From a virus, in IMG/VR virus record IMGVR_UViG_3300036985_002254, positions 1 through 37,099 of that record: a stretch of 37,099 nucleotides of DNA, one strand, 5' to 3'. A program made the translations under genes and the position numbers. This document shows positions 14,074 to 23,414 of the stretch, piece by piece (within the stretch, counting starts at the first letter, position 1; the number at the start of each line of letters is the position of its first letter). The notes beneath the pieces are model-generated. The model was given only the letters and a program-made list of their open reading frames with translations, did no database searches and was not told the DNA's origin.

Positions 14074-14424
14074 ATGGCAATGTATTTTGATATCGAGACT
14101 CCAAGTGGAGTCGTAAAGGTAAGGAAACCAATGGGGCGTATGGGTACGCTTCATCTTGGTATTATTACCAAGTTTATGCCTGCAAACAAGAAGGCTGAAG
14201 GAGATCCACTTTCTCCGATGGAACAGGAACGTATTGGACAGGGTTTTGAGGAATGGGCAGCAAGAGTTCTTCCTGGCATTCTCGTCTCATTCACACCAAA
14301 AGGAGAACCATCTCCGCTTCCTGTTGTAACCATCGACGATCTCTCTGGCGAAGACCAGTATGGTATCTTCCTTGCTATCTGTTCGACTATGGAAAAGTCT
14401 GACGGATTCTTTCGGATTCTTTAA
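14074..14424 (+). CDS. Tail assembly chaperone, upstream frame (G-like)
   Basis: This 116-residue protein lies between the tail tube and tape measure genes, where the lambda G/GT-type chaperone sits. It ends IL-stop, with the stop directly after a CTT codon. It would bind the tape measure during tail assembly. The stop overlaps a second frame that continues the protein by a +1 shift. Confidence 0.8.
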   Translation: MAMYFDIETPSGVVKVRKPMGRMGTLHLGIITKFMPANKKAEGDPLSPMEQERIGQGFEEWAARVLPGILVSFTPKGEPSPLPVVTIDDLSGEDQYGIFLAICSTMEKSDGFFRIL

Positions 14425-14602
14425 ACCAGAATTAAAGGTTGCATTGGGTTCGCTTGCCAAAGATACTGGCAATCGGCCATCAGATTTAGTTTCTTGGACT
14501 GATGAAGAAGATTGGTTTAACAGACTAATGTTTGATTTTAATATAATGAATGCATATCACGACGCAGAAAATAAAGCAATGAAGAAAGCATCAAAGAGGT
14601 GA
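14419..14602 (+). CDS. Tail chaperone, downstream frame reached by +1 frameshift (GT-like)
   Basis: This frame has no good start of its own; the ATG at 14360 lies inside the upstream gene without a ribosome binding site. A +1 slip on CTT (14419-14421) just before TAA would read on into KPELKVALGSLAKDT and on to 14602, giving a 175-residue fusion. CTT followed by a stop is the well-known +1 site type of bacterial prfB. GGATTCTTT is repeated in tandem (14404-14423), and removing one 10-base copy also restores the frame. Tail chaperones of this class are typically frameshifted. Confidence 0.75.
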
Positions 14603-14605
14603 ACT

Positions 14606-15874
14606 ATGGCAGACGAAGTAGCAAAATTAACAGTCCTCGTGGATGCCGCCAGTTTTAAACAGGAGATGCAGAAACTTACCTCACAAGGATTACAGGTTAG
14701 TGGTAAATATGGAGGTAAGATTGGTGGTAAAGAAGCCGCTATAGTTCAAGCATCCGGAACAGCCGCACAAATAGAGGGTATCTATAAGGCTCTCCCGCAG
14801 GGAACTCGTGCGATGTACACGGTTCCAACTGGTACTGCACAAGTTGCAAACCAAACTTGGAGACAAAAATTAACTGGGGCATTTACTCAACAGAATATGT
14901 ATCGTTTAAATAAATCATTATTCATGATGCAGATGGCATCTCTTGGTGTCGCATTCTCATTTCAATCAATTATGAATAGTGCTCTTGGTTTATTTTCTGG
15001 TCTTTCTGATCTCGGTGCAATGATAGCGGGTGGTGCTATAGGAACGGCGTTTGCTGGTATCGCTACTGGTGGCGCGAATACAACTGATATTGCTGGCGTG
15101 ATGGGTGTAACTACTGAGATGTCCACGGCGGCATGGGCGGGTTTTACTGCAATCGTCAATCAATTTAAAGCAGTATTCGATGCTCTTGCAGTCAAAGTTC
15201 TTTCTCCAGATATGGTAGCAGCGATTTTATCCGTCATCGATGCAATCGCATCGCAACTGGCAAATCCAGAAGTATCGAAGGCAATTCAAGAAATTATTAT
15301 TGCTATTCTTAATCTGGCTCTCGCAGTGCTTCCACTCATACCACTTATTGCGGAAGTTATAAATTGGTTAGGCGATACAGGACTTCTTGGATTATTTATC
15401 GGAATTATCTTTGCAGCACAAATATTACTTCCAACTCTCGCATATCTACAATTTATATTCCAAGGACTATTAATTGTTGGTGAGGCAGTTGCATTAGTAA
15501 TGGCTATGTTCTCAATACCATTATGGGCTGTAGTTGCAGCAGTAGCAGCAGTAATTATTATTATTGATTTCCTCATTCACGTATTCGAGAATCTTGCGGC
15601 AGGAATGAACCCACTCGATGCAGTATTAACTGCGGTAGGGCAAACGATTAAGGACGTCATCAATATTATTATTGGTGCACTCAATCCAATACTCGGATTC
15701 CTCGGAATGTCTAAGATTGCAACGATGGATACATCCAATGGTAGAGAGACAGCACAGCAGACCACAGCAAGAACTACTGTGAATAATTTCAATTTCAACA
15801 AGAGTGTTAATACAGCCGATAAACGAGTGGCAACGCAGATGGCAAGTCAGGTCGGACAAGCCAGTATGGGGTGA
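14606..15874 (+). CDS. Tape measure protein
   Basis: This 422-residue protein follows the frameshifted chaperone. A helical N-terminus is followed by long hydrophobic stretches (about 118-155 and 225-335, for example LLGLFIGIIFAAQILL and VVAAVAAVIIIIDFLI) and a polar Asn-rich C-terminus. The tape measure sets tail length and is thought to help DNA enter the host. It is short for this class, so a short tail of very roughly 60 nm would follow from the usual 1.5 Å per residue. Confidence 0.88.
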   Translation: MADEVAKLTVLVDAASFKQEMQKLTSQGLQVSGKYGGKIGGKEAAIVQASGTAAQIEGIYKALPQGTRAMYTVPTGTAQVANQTWRQKLTGAFTQQNMYRLNKSLFMMQMASLGVAFSFQSIMNSALGLFSGLSDLGAMIAGGAIGTAFAGIATGGANTTDIAGVMGVTTEMSTAAWAGFTAIVNQFKAVFDALAVKVLSPDMVAAILSVIDAIASQLANPEVSKAIQEIIIAILNLALAVLPLIPLIAEVINWLGDTGLLGLFIGIIFAAQILLPTLAYLQFIFQGLLIVGEAVALVMAMFSIPLWAVVAAVAAVIIIIDFLIHVFENLAAGMNPLDAVLTAVGQTIKDVINIIIGALNPILGFLGMSKIATMDTSNGRETAQQTTARTTVNNFNFNKSVNTADKRVATQMASQVGQASMG

Positions 15875-15878
15875 GTAG

Positions 15879-16244
15879 ATGTCAGTCGTTTTCACAGCAT
15901 CAACAGGAGGAACTGCTTATACTGCTTACCTCAACGGCATCACTCTTACGAAGAAAAGTAATAACAAAATTACTCCAGTTAAAGGTTCGAGTCCAGTTAT
16001 TGTTCGGCTTGGTAAAACTGCAACCGTGTCAGTAACATTCAGATGTTATGGAGATACGGACTTTGCTACAATTACGGCATGGGGAGGAGAAACTGCTATA
16101 GTGGTTTCCTCATCTTCCTATGCTGAATTACCAAATGGAAATTATCTTCTGAAAAACTTTGAATCTAAACAGAAGCCAGGAAATCTTCAAAACCGAGATA
16201 TTAAGTTTGATCTCGAATACTACTACACGGGAGCGATTATCTAA
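15879..16244 (+). CDS. Putative distal tail or baseplate protein
   Basis: This 121-residue all-beta protein lies between the tape measure and the hub gene. It has a compact strand pattern (GKTATVSVTFRCYGDTDFAT) that suits a ring-forming tail-tip protein. GTGAG lies just before the ATG. It ends by TAATG into the next gene. The exact family is not recognised. Confidence 0.55.
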   Translation: MSVVFTASTGGTAYTAYLNGITLTKKSNNKITPVKGSSPVIVRLGKTATVSVTFRCYGDTDFATITAWGGETAIVVSSSSYAELPNGNYLLKNFESKQKPGNLQNRDIKFDLEYYYTGAII

Positions 16245-18025
16245 TGCCAGAATACACTGTGTCGGATGGAACAAATATCTATCCTCTTACCGAACTCGAA
16301 ATCAGTTACACTGGTACTGAACTCGATGAAGCACAGTTTACTATTACTGGTGTATATGCTCTCGATACAGCAATCACAATTTATTCAGATACCACGGCAC
16401 AATTTGTTGGATATGTAAAAGATGTCGAGGAAATTGAACAGGGAGCACTCTTTAAATATACTGCATACGAAAAGGCAGTGGAATTAAAGACAATGCCTTA
16501 TTTAAGTTCTTCTTTAGATATTTTTACCAAATCAGCAATCACAGTCGCAAATCTTGCAACTGATATTCTCACCAGTGCTCCAGATTCAAATTGGGATCTT
16601 GCGGCTGGCATGGTAGACGCAACATCTGTTACCATGAATTTCTACCTTGTTAATCGTCTACAGGCACTTAATAAGGTACTGCGAGAAATGCAAGGATACT
16701 ATGTCTTATTTGACTCCACTGCAAAGACAGTGAAGTTTTTAAATGCTACTGGTATCAACACGGATCGTTCTGCTACAGATATGCAGTATGTAACCAAAAC
16801 TCTCGTATCATCTTCAATGCTCCGAGGTATCACACAGATTGTAGTCATTGGTAAAGATTCATCTATTCGTGGAACATATGGTTCAAGTACCTCTTCTCGC
16901 GCATACTATCAGGTGGACGATATCACAACTAACGCCGAAGCATTAAGTATTGCAACTGCGATATACAATGATATTGGTGTCAATTACTCCACATATAAAG
17001 TAACTGTATCTCCTGACCAAATCCAATATGATGTTCGGGATAAAGTAAAAGTAGATGGTTCATATTACTGGGTGAAGTCACTCATTCAGAGTATGGATGA
17101 AATTGAGATGATTCTCGACTCTGGTAAAATATCTGTTATCGAATCATTCGGCTCTCGTATCCATCTTATTGAAGGTAATTTTCCAGCAGGATCCGATCAA
17201 CAGTGGTCTGGTGGAGTAAGTAATGTTGCCGCAAATAGTGCAGCATATACCGATTTTTCCTTTGATATAAAAGACGTTGCGATGGTTTCCGGAGCAATGC
17301 TCGATTGTGTGATTGGAAGTTTCGTTAAAGCAGCAGATGTTTCTACGTCTAGCGGATATTTATCAGATGTATCGTTTGTTAATAGTACATCTTCGGCAGC
17401 AGCGGTCGCATCTTATGGAAGTAATCCTTATTATTATCCAGATGGAAGTTATTTAACTTGTACAGGAATGACAAATGGATATCAGTTTGGTTCCGCAACT
17501 ATATTTGCAGATTTCTTTGGTATAGGTTCTGCAAATAGACAAGTTACGTTGCAATTTTATTATAGCACGGATACTACAAATTGGTACACTCTTGGAGAAG
17601 AATTTAAAACCACATTACAGTATGATGGTGCATCAAATCACATAGTTCCAGTAATGCATACAATCTTTTTCGATGGAAGTACATCTTCTGCCGCTATATA
17701 CATTAGATGCAATATAACGTCATCTGGTGGTTCTAATACAATTGGGGTATATTCTTATTCGAGAATAACAGTAAGAAGATTTCCACGACACCTTCATTCT
17801 GTCTCAACAACATATGATAAAACTACAACTGGAACGCCTCCAACAAAATTATATGCATATGTTAATGGAACCTATAAAGGGGAACTCACTCCCGGAACGC
17901 CAATCGCAATTAATACAAATCTTATCACTGGGAAAAATGTAATAAGATTCCAAACTGCGGCGTCTGCTGGGAATCAATGTTCGGTAAATCCCACGATTAC
18001 ATATCAAACTCTTGGCAAGTCTTAA
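16244..18025 (+). CDS. Baseplate hub / tail tip protein
   Basis: This 593-residue protein follows the tape measure region. Residues 1-310 resemble gp27-like hub proteins: ordered beta domains with VRDKVKVDGSYYWVKSLIQ near the end, the pattern of late-control-type tail hub proteins. Residues 311-593 are a Ser/Thr/Gly-rich beta region that looks like a carbohydrate-binding or fibre-attachment domain. It would close the tail tube and hold the fibres. Confidence 0.72.
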   Translation: MPEYTVSDGTNIYPLTELEISYTGTELDEAQFTITGVYALDTAITIYSDTTAQFVGYVKDVEEIEQGALFKYTAYEKAVELKTMPYLSSSLDIFTKSAITVANLATDILTSAPDSNWDLAAGMVDATSVTMNFYLVNRLQALNKVLREMQGYYVLFDSTAKTVKFLNATGINTDRSATDMQYVTKTLVSSSMLRGITQIVVIGKDSSIRGTYGSSTSSRAYYQVDDITTNAEALSIATAIYNDIGVNYSTYKVTVSPDQIQYDVRDKVKVDGSYYWVKSLIQSMDEIEMILDSGKISVIESFGSRIHLIEGNFPAGSDQQWSGGVSNVAANSAAYTDFSFDIKDVAMVSGAMLDCVIGSFVKAADVSTSSGYLSDVSFVNSTSSAAAVASYGSNPYYYPDGSYLTCTGMTNGYQFGSATIFADFFGIGSANRQVTLQFYYSTDTTNWYTLGEEFKTTLQYDGASNHIVPVMHTIFFDGSTSSAAIYIRCNITSSGGSNTIGVYSYSRITVRRFPRHLHSVSTTYDKTTTGTPPTKLYAYVNGTYKGELTPGTPIAINTNLITGKNVIRFQTAASAGNQCSVNPTITYQTLGKS

Positions 18026-18073
18026 TAAGACTCCAACCAAATTAATCTGAACAAGTTGTCATACTCTCAATAA

Positions 18074-18079
18074 TTTTTT
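18074..18079 (+). terminator. Oligo-T run after the hub gene
   Basis: Six T in the context AATAAT-T6 lie 48 bases after the hub stop, inside the 109-base gap before the next small gene. It matches the AATAAT-T runs after the capsid gene and at 19746-19752. Confidence 0.4.
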
Positions 18080-18134
18080 CCAGCAGCATGTAATAACAAT
18101 CCACTGGAACATACAAAATCATTTTGGTGATTCA

Positions 18135-18293
18135 ATGAACGCAACAGAAACCTCCAACACAATAGTCACGCTGGACATTTACCATTATCGCAATGGAGTC
18201 CTTCTGGAGCACGTTAAACCGTACTCTGAGGCATCGCTGATTGAACGAGTCCTTTTCCATGTAGGACTGAAAAATCTAACAAGGAGCGCATAA
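18135..18293 (+). CDS. 52-residue small protein
   Basis: The ATG has GGTGATTC immediately upstream. The product is 52 residues with a mixed strand-helix pattern (TIVTLDIYHYRNGVLLEHV). Its stop and AAGGAG feed directly into the next gene. No family is recognised. It is too short for standard length filters. Confidence 0.6.
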   Translation: MNATETSNTIVTLDIYHYRNGVLLEHVKPYSEASLIERVLFHVGLKNLTRSA

Positions 18294-18294
18294 C

Positions 18295-18651
18295 ATGTTA
18301 CTGCTTAAGGCTATTCAGAATACCGCCACCCATTATGGCGCAACTTATCTCGGTCTTGCAATCGGCAAAGGAACTACCGCCGTTTCAATTTCCGATAATG
18401 CTCTCGTAACTGAGAGTCAGCGTGTTGCTACGATAAACACGATTGCTACCACGACCAACGCAAATGATACCTCTGTTCACACGGGTGATTTTACTATCAC
18501 CTCTGGTGGAGCAGGTGCAATTACTGAAGCAGGTGTTCCCACGACTTCTACCACCGGTGGAGACTTTGCGGCACGTCAGGTCTTCAGTGCACTTAACTTC
18601 GTTGAGAATGATAACGTCATCTTTGTGTTTAAGTTTGTGACGAGTGGTTAA
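18295..18651 (+). CDS. Small virion-associated protein, Thr-rich
   Basis: This 118-residue beta-rich protein (VHTGDFTITSGGAGAITEAGV) begins after AAGGAG, a strong site. Its Thr/Gly/Ala-rich composition and its place after the hub suit a tail-tip or fibre adaptor. The family is not recognised. Confidence 0.6.
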   Translation: MLLLKAIQNTATHYGATYLGLAIGKGTTAVSISDNALVTESQRVATINTIATTTNANDTSVHTGDFTITSGGAGAITEAGVPTTSTTGGDFAARQVFSALNFVENDNVIFVFKFVTSG

Positions 18652-18653
18652 TC

Positions 18654-18950
18654 ATGGCACTCGGTGATGCGGTGGTAGTCGCACCAACTTCAATTAGTGC
18701 GGGTGCAAGCCTCACCATACAGCCTGGTTCTGGTGTAGAATGGATTATCCATAATATCTATTCTGCTACAGGATACTCGATTGAAATCTATCGAACAGAT
18801 GGGTCTAACCCAATTCTGGTTGATAGTAACAGTACGGGTGGGCTTCTTGGTTATGCATTTCACCTCACTAATGCACAATATATGACCGTTAAGAATACTG
18901 ATGCGAGCGCACGTTATATTTCATATGACGGAATCGTTTCCAAGGCATAA
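18654..18950 (+). CDS. Small structural protein of the fibre region
   Basis: This 98-residue beta protein (ASLTIQPGSGVEWIIHNIYSA) resembles a small jelly-roll-like module. It follows the 118-residue protein by two bases. A capsid- or fibre-binding role is inferred from position only. Confidence 0.55.
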   Translation: MALGDAVVVAPTSISAGASLTIQPGSGVEWIIHNIYSATGYSIEIYRTDGSNPILVDSNSTGGLLGYAFHLTNAQYMTVKNTDASARYISYDGIVSKA

Positions 18951-18965
18951 TAGGAATGTTTAAAC

Positions 18966-19742
18966 ATGTCACTCGATAAAACTTTCAGGGCACTCCGACT
19001 CGACTCGGGCGCAGTTGTAACGAAATTTGATACCGATGGAACTATGGCTGGTAACTCAGACGTATATGTTCCGACGCAGAAGGCAGTAAGGACTTACGTC
19101 GCTGCACCAAAGGGTGTTGTCGATCTGTCTGGTGTTACTGTTGGAACAGGAACCACAGGAACCTTCATTAAGATGGGTGCAGCCGCAACTCCGGTTGCTC
19201 TCAATACCGCTGGTCAGTCTGGCGTTAAGATGTATGTCTCGACGACCGCAACTAGCGATACTACCTATGGACAGTATATTAAACTCTCCAGCACTGGTGT
19301 TGGCGGAGAAGCAATTGGTCTTCGCAGCAAGGCATCCGCAGGTGCCGCTGGCGTAGGTAATGCACATGGCGCACATTTCTCTCTTGAGTTTGGCGCACTT
19401 GCTGGTGATGTTACTGGGCTTGCTACCGCAGTTCGTGGTAACGTCGTTGTTCCCGACCGTGCAATCGCACAGGGTACTTATTACGGTGTGATGGCAGAAA
19501 TCTTCGCTGAAGGAAACACTTCCGCTCTCCCAACTGCATCAAACGCTTGTCTGGCTATCAATGCACAGGCTGGAACCGCAATGGATTCAGTCGTGAATGC
19601 AATCGCATTTAATGGCACTGATGGAACCGGAAAGATGATTTATTCCGCAACCGACGCCACTCCTGATTGGACTGGTTCGATTCGTATCCTCGTTAATGGA
19701 CAGAAGAGATACCTCCACTACACTAGTGCGCAGGCATCATAA
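18966..19742 (+). CDS. Tail fibre-like protein
   Basis: This 258-residue protein carries NSDVYVPTQKAVRTYVA near residues 30-45, a motif found repeatedly in phage fibre proteins. A Gly/Ala/Thr-rich beta region follows. Codons are biased as in the capsid and tube genes, suggesting that it is abundant. It would be a fibre or a fibre-linked decoration. Confidence 0.7.
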   Translation: MSLDKTFRALRLDSGAVVTKFDTDGTMAGNSDVYVPTQKAVRTYVAAPKGVVDLSGVTVGTGTTGTFIKMGAAATPVALNTAGQSGVKMYVSTTATSDTTYGQYIKLSSTGVGGEAIGLRSKASAGAAGVGNAHGAHFSLEFGALAGDVTGLATAVRGNVVVPDRAIAQGTYYGVMAEIFAEGNTSALPTASNACLAINAQAGTAMDSVVNAIAFNGTDGTGKMIYSATDATPDWTGSIRILVNGQKRYLHYTSAQAS

Positions 19743-19745
19743 TAA

Positions 19746-19752
19746 TTTTTTT
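19746..19752 (+). terminator. Oligo-T run after fibre-like gene
   Basis: Seven T in an AATAAT-T7 context follow the stop of the fibre-like gene. As after the capsid gene, the run separates a codon-biased, probably abundant protein from a less biased one. Confidence 0.45.
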
Positions 19753-19760
19753 GGTGAACT

Positions 19761-20075
19761 ATGAAAATTGAAATGACAATTCCAGAGCGTTTATACACAA
19801 TGGGTGCACTACCCAAAGAGGGTAGTTTTATCACATTGCGTTTAGTTCGTGAATTAAATACAAAACTCGGTTTCAGCGCTGATGAGATTACTAATTTTGA
19901 GATCACAGAAGAGGAAGGACTTGTCAAGTGGAACGCAATGGGCAATGACCCAGTAGAAATAGAGTTCGCTGACTCCGAGTTAGATGTTATTAAAGTTGAG
20001 TTTAAGAAACTCGACAGCGAGAATAAATTAAACATGAATTTGTTTAGCATCTATGAAAAAATATTTATGAGGTAA
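19761..20075 (+). CDS. 104-residue protein of fibre region
   Basis: This is a mixed alpha/beta, acidic protein (ITNFEITEEEGLVKWNAMG) with GGTGA 8 nt upstream. Unlike its neighbours it does not look like a fibre. An assembly chaperone for the large fibre gene that follows is one possibility. No family is recognised. Confidence 0.6.
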   Translation: MKIEMTIPERLYTMGALPKEGSFITLRLVRELNTKLGFSADEITNFEITEEEGLVKWNAMGNDPVEIEFADSELDVIKVEFKKLDSENKLNMNLFSIYEKIFMR

Positions 20076-20079
20076 TTCT

Positions 20080-22077
20080 ATGCCACCAAAGGTTTTAAAC
20101 AAAATAAGCGGATCGACTGGAGTAACGGATAGTGCAATTCTTCTTGCTGATGGAACCAATGGTGCTGCACTGAAAACGTCAAGTAAAACAATCGTGACCA
20201 CACTGGGATCAAATGATACGACTATTCCTACCAGTTTAGCAGTCAAGACTGTAGTCGATGGAAAGAGAAATTATCATGGGTTTGTAAATAGAACAGATTC
20301 AACTATCGTTTGGAATAACACAGCAAAGTCAATCACTCTCACTGGAACATTTACATATTGGTATCAGGGAGTAGCAAAAACTCATTCCGATTCTCCTTCA
20401 GTAACCATGTCTGCGGGTCAGATTTCGACTGCTGGGTTATATTATGTTTATTTTAATTCATCCGATGTTCTTGTAATTTCTACAGTTATTCCATCATACG
20501 AATCTTCTGTATTTGTTGCACTTGTATATTGGAATACATCTGCCGCAATTGTTCGTGAAGAGCGTCATGGATACAGGCTGAGTCAAGATTGGCGCAGATG
20601 GGCGCATAATACCATTGGTTGCCGTTATGGAAGTGGTCTTGCTTTAACTATTCCAGTTAATACGGGATATCCGAATACAACTGTAAGTGTAGCAACTGGT
20701 ACAATATGGGATGAAGATATTGATTATTCGAGTATTGCGCCTGCAACACAAGTTCGTACCTTCTATCAAACTACCGCATCTACACTAACCTTTGCTGACA
20801 CACTATCATCGCAACCATATAAGTATGGTTCAACTGGTGTTCAGTTTGTAGACTCTACAAATTCATACGCATTAACCGACTGTGCATCAAATCGTTATGT
20901 TAATGTATGGGTGTATGCAGTTCCTGGAATTATTCCCGCAACTGGTGTCTATGGAGAAAATGTATCAATTGTAGTGGAAACAATTGCTGGCAATGCTGGT
21001 TATTCTTCAGCCGCAGCAGCACGTCTCGTGTCGCCACCAAATCTCGCCACTCTCACAGCAGTTAGTCCTGAGATTAAGTTAATCTATAGACTTGTGGTTA
21101 AGGGTGATGGAGTAATAGAAGAAATTCAAACTGTCGATGACTATCGTACTGCGACTACTATATCTGGTGGAGCAATAAGCACTATCGACGCTGCATCTGT
21201 AACATTCTCTCCAACTGGGGCGGTTTCATCTGTTACTGTTCAATCGGCGATTGCAGAGTTGGATACGGAAAAAGCAGCAACTACCAGAAAACTCGATGAC
21301 TTCGGAACTCCCGATGATAATACCGATCTTAATGCAAATACCACAAATCATGGTCTTGTGCCAAAGGCAGTAGATCCAGTTACGGGAAGATATATTAACG
21401 TCGTTGGTATTGGTCCAGGTGAGACTATATATGCAAACAAAGCATTATATGATGACTCATCTACTCCCGTAATGGATGGTTCCGCAGCAACAGGAACAGA
21501 ATTAGTTGCCGCTCGTAGAGATCACGTTCATCCAACCGATACTGCACTTATCGCTAAATCAACTGTAACAACAAAGGGAGATATCTTAGCGGCTACTGGA
21601 AATGCAGCGATTACAAGACTGGCCGTTGGTGCAACTAATGGTCACGTTCTTACTATCGACAGTGCAGAAGCAACTGGTCTTAAATGGGCAGCGGCAGGAA
21701 GTAGTTCTGGAGCACCAGTTCAATTTAGACGATATATTGAAGGAGAATGTTATACTACAACTTTGATGTATTATCGTGTAGCAGCAACGGGAACAATTTC
21801 TGAGGCTCGTGCAACTCTAGGAGCATTACCAGCAGGACAATCATTAAAGGTAGATGTTCGTAAGAATGGCATGGCTACTACCAATAGTATATTCACGTCA
21901 GATACTCCAATTGAAATTATTACAACCGCAACTGCTAGCAATGGAGTATATACTGCAACAGGAACTCTAGATTCTGGTCAAACATCGTGTTCTGCCGGTG
22001 ATGTATTATATATAGTAATAACGCAGGTTGGTTCTACTAATGCTGGTCAGGATCTTGAAGCAGTTGTTATATTCTAA
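20080..22077 (+). CDS. Large tail fibre protein
   Basis: This 665-residue protein has a SNDTTIPTSLAVKTVVDG segment near residue 45 and, near residues 500-545, GDILAATGNAAITRLAVGA followed by a GLKW motif; both types are common in fibre stalks. A Thr/Ser-rich beta body and a C-terminal beta domain (from about 560) complete it. It is probably the main receptor-contacting fibre. The start has GAGGT upstream. Confidence 0.8.
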   Translation: MPPKVLNKISGSTGVTDSAILLADGTNGAALKTSSKTIVTTLGSNDTTIPTSLAVKTVVDGKRNYHGFVNRTDSTIVWNNTAKSITLTGTFTYWYQGVAKTHSDSPSVTMSAGQISTAGLYYVYFNSSDVLVISTVIPSYESSVFVALVYWNTSAAIVREERHGYRLSQDWRRWAHNTIGCRYGSGLALTIPVNTGYPNTTVSVATGTIWDEDIDYSSIAPATQVRTFYQTTASTLTFADTLSSQPYKYGSTGVQFVDSTNSYALTDCASNRYVNVWVYAVPGIIPATGVYGENVSIVVETIAGNAGYSSAAAARLVSPPNLATLTAVSPEIKLIYRLVVKGDGVIEEIQTVDDYRTATTISGGAISTIDAASVTFSPTGAVSSVTVQSAIAELDTEKAATTRKLDDFGTPDDNTDLNANTTNHGLVPKAVDPVTGRYINVVGIGPGETIYANKALYDDSSTPVMDGSAATGTELVAARRDHVHPTDTALIAKSTVTTKGDILAATGNAAITRLAVGATNGHVLTIDSAEATGLKWAAAGSSSGAPVQFRRYIEGECYTTTLMYYRVAATGTISEARATLGALPAGQSLKVDVRKNGMATTNSIFTSDTPIEIITTATASNGVYTATGTLDSGQTSCSAGDVLYIVITQVGSTNAGQDLEAVVIF

Positions 22078-22089
22078 AGGTGATTAAAG

Positions 22090-22737
22090 ATGCCACAACG
22101 AGTAGAACCTTATACTAAATTACTCATTCATGGTGATGGGTTGGTTGATGACTATGTTATTAAAGATCAGTGTGGAAACTCCATCACCAACACTTCTGTA
22201 ACTCTATCAGCAACACAGAAGAAGTTCGGTAAATATTCAATGTATTTTACTGGAACTTCGTATATAACACTGCCAAATATAAATTTGGGAAGTGGAGATT
22301 GGACAATTTCATATTGGATTTACTGGAATTCTGCCTCTACTTATAAAACTGTGTTTATGTTGGGAGGTTTTAGTGCTGGTACAACTATAGGAGTACAATC
22401 TGGTAATGGAACAGTCAATCAAATAGTATATGTAGGCGGAACAGCAAAGTTCACAGAATCTGGTTCTCCAACAACTGCAACGTGGTATCATTATGCAATA
22501 GTTAAATCAGGAAGCACAATTACAATGTATAGAAATGGTACATCTGTCGGAAGTGCATCAGATTCTACAAATTTTGCTACAACTCAATATAATGCAATTG
22601 GGTATGATGTACAGTCATCAGCATATCCGTTGCCCGCATATATGACAGACTTTCAAATTGTGGTTGGTAAAGCAATTTGGACTTCTGCATTCACACCACC
22701 AGACTATTCTCCAAAAGGACGTAAGGGGTGGTACTAA
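22090..22737 (+). CDS. LamG/concanavalin-like protein 1
   Basis: This 215-residue protein has the Laminin-G-3 pattern: GDWTISYWIYW, then TWYHYAIVKSG, and YRNGTSVGSA at the strand pair that closes the fold. Such domains bind glycans. AAGGTGAT precedes the ATG. The stop joins the next start by TAATG. It is the first of three in tandem. Confidence 0.8.
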   Translation: MPQRVEPYTKLLIHGDGLVDDYVIKDQCGNSITNTSVTLSATQKKFGKYSMYFTGTSYITLPNINLGSGDWTISYWIYWNSASTYKTVFMLGGFSAGTTIGVQSGNGTVNQIVYVGGTAKFTESGSPTTATWYHYAIVKSGSTITMYRNGTSVGSASDSTNFATTQYNAIGYDVQSSAYPLPAYMTDFQIVVGKAIWTSAFTPPDYSPKGRKGWY

Positions 22738-23414
22738 TGTCACTGTTTGAAAATTGCGTATTCTATATGGATGGAACAGTGAATAACTCCGATGCATATG
22801 GTCACACGGTAACAGCAACAGCCACGCCAACTAATGATACTGACAGAATCGGGTTAAATCATTCTCTTGCATATAATGGTTCTACACAATATTTGACAGT
22901 TACTGCCAATTCAGACTTTACTTTATCTGGAGATTTTACTCTTGCTGTGTGGTGTAAAACCACCGTTTATACACAAGATACTCATTTCCGTCGTATTATA
23001 AGTGGTGCTGCTGTAGACAATAATGCAGGATCACTTTCATTAACATTATATAATGGAGCCGCATCTCCAGATGTTAGCGTTTATACGAATTCACTTATTC
23101 TTACTGGTAATATTAGCATTGCTGATGGAAACTGGCATTTAGTTGTTTTGAATAGATCTGGAACTGATACTAAACTGTGGGTAGACGGAGTTCAATCTGG
23201 TTCGACTAAAACTTCTGATACTACTAACTATAATCGTTGGGCTACAATTAATTTTCATATAGGAGCCGCAGATAATACTCCACTAGGAAGATTTAACGGT
23301 AGTATAGGAGAGGTAATTATTACTAAATCATATGTAGATGCAAAGGCGTTATATAACATTACCAAAAACAAATACATCTATCCATTCCAGCGTGAAGAAA
23401 GAGGGTGCTACTGA
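22737..23414 (+). CDS. LamG/concanavalin-like protein 2
   Basis: This 225-residue protein has the same plan: SGDFTLAVWCKTT, then GNWHLVVLNRSG and LWVDGVQSGS. The ATG at 22737 is preferred to the upstream GTG because of TAATG coupling and GGGGTGG upstream. It differs greatly in sequence from its neighbours, so the triplication is old or the genes were acquired separately. Confidence 0.78.
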   Translation: MSLFENCVFYMDGTVNNSDAYGHTVTATATPTNDTDRIGLNHSLAYNGSTQYLTVTANSDFTLSGDFTLAVWCKTTVYTQDTHFRRIISGAAVDNNAGSLSLTLYNGAASPDVSVYTNSLILTGNISIADGNWHLVVLNRSGTDTKLWVDGVQSGSTKTSDTTNYNRWATINFHIGAADNTPLGRFNGSIGEVIITKSYVDAKALYNITKNKYIYPFQREERGCY

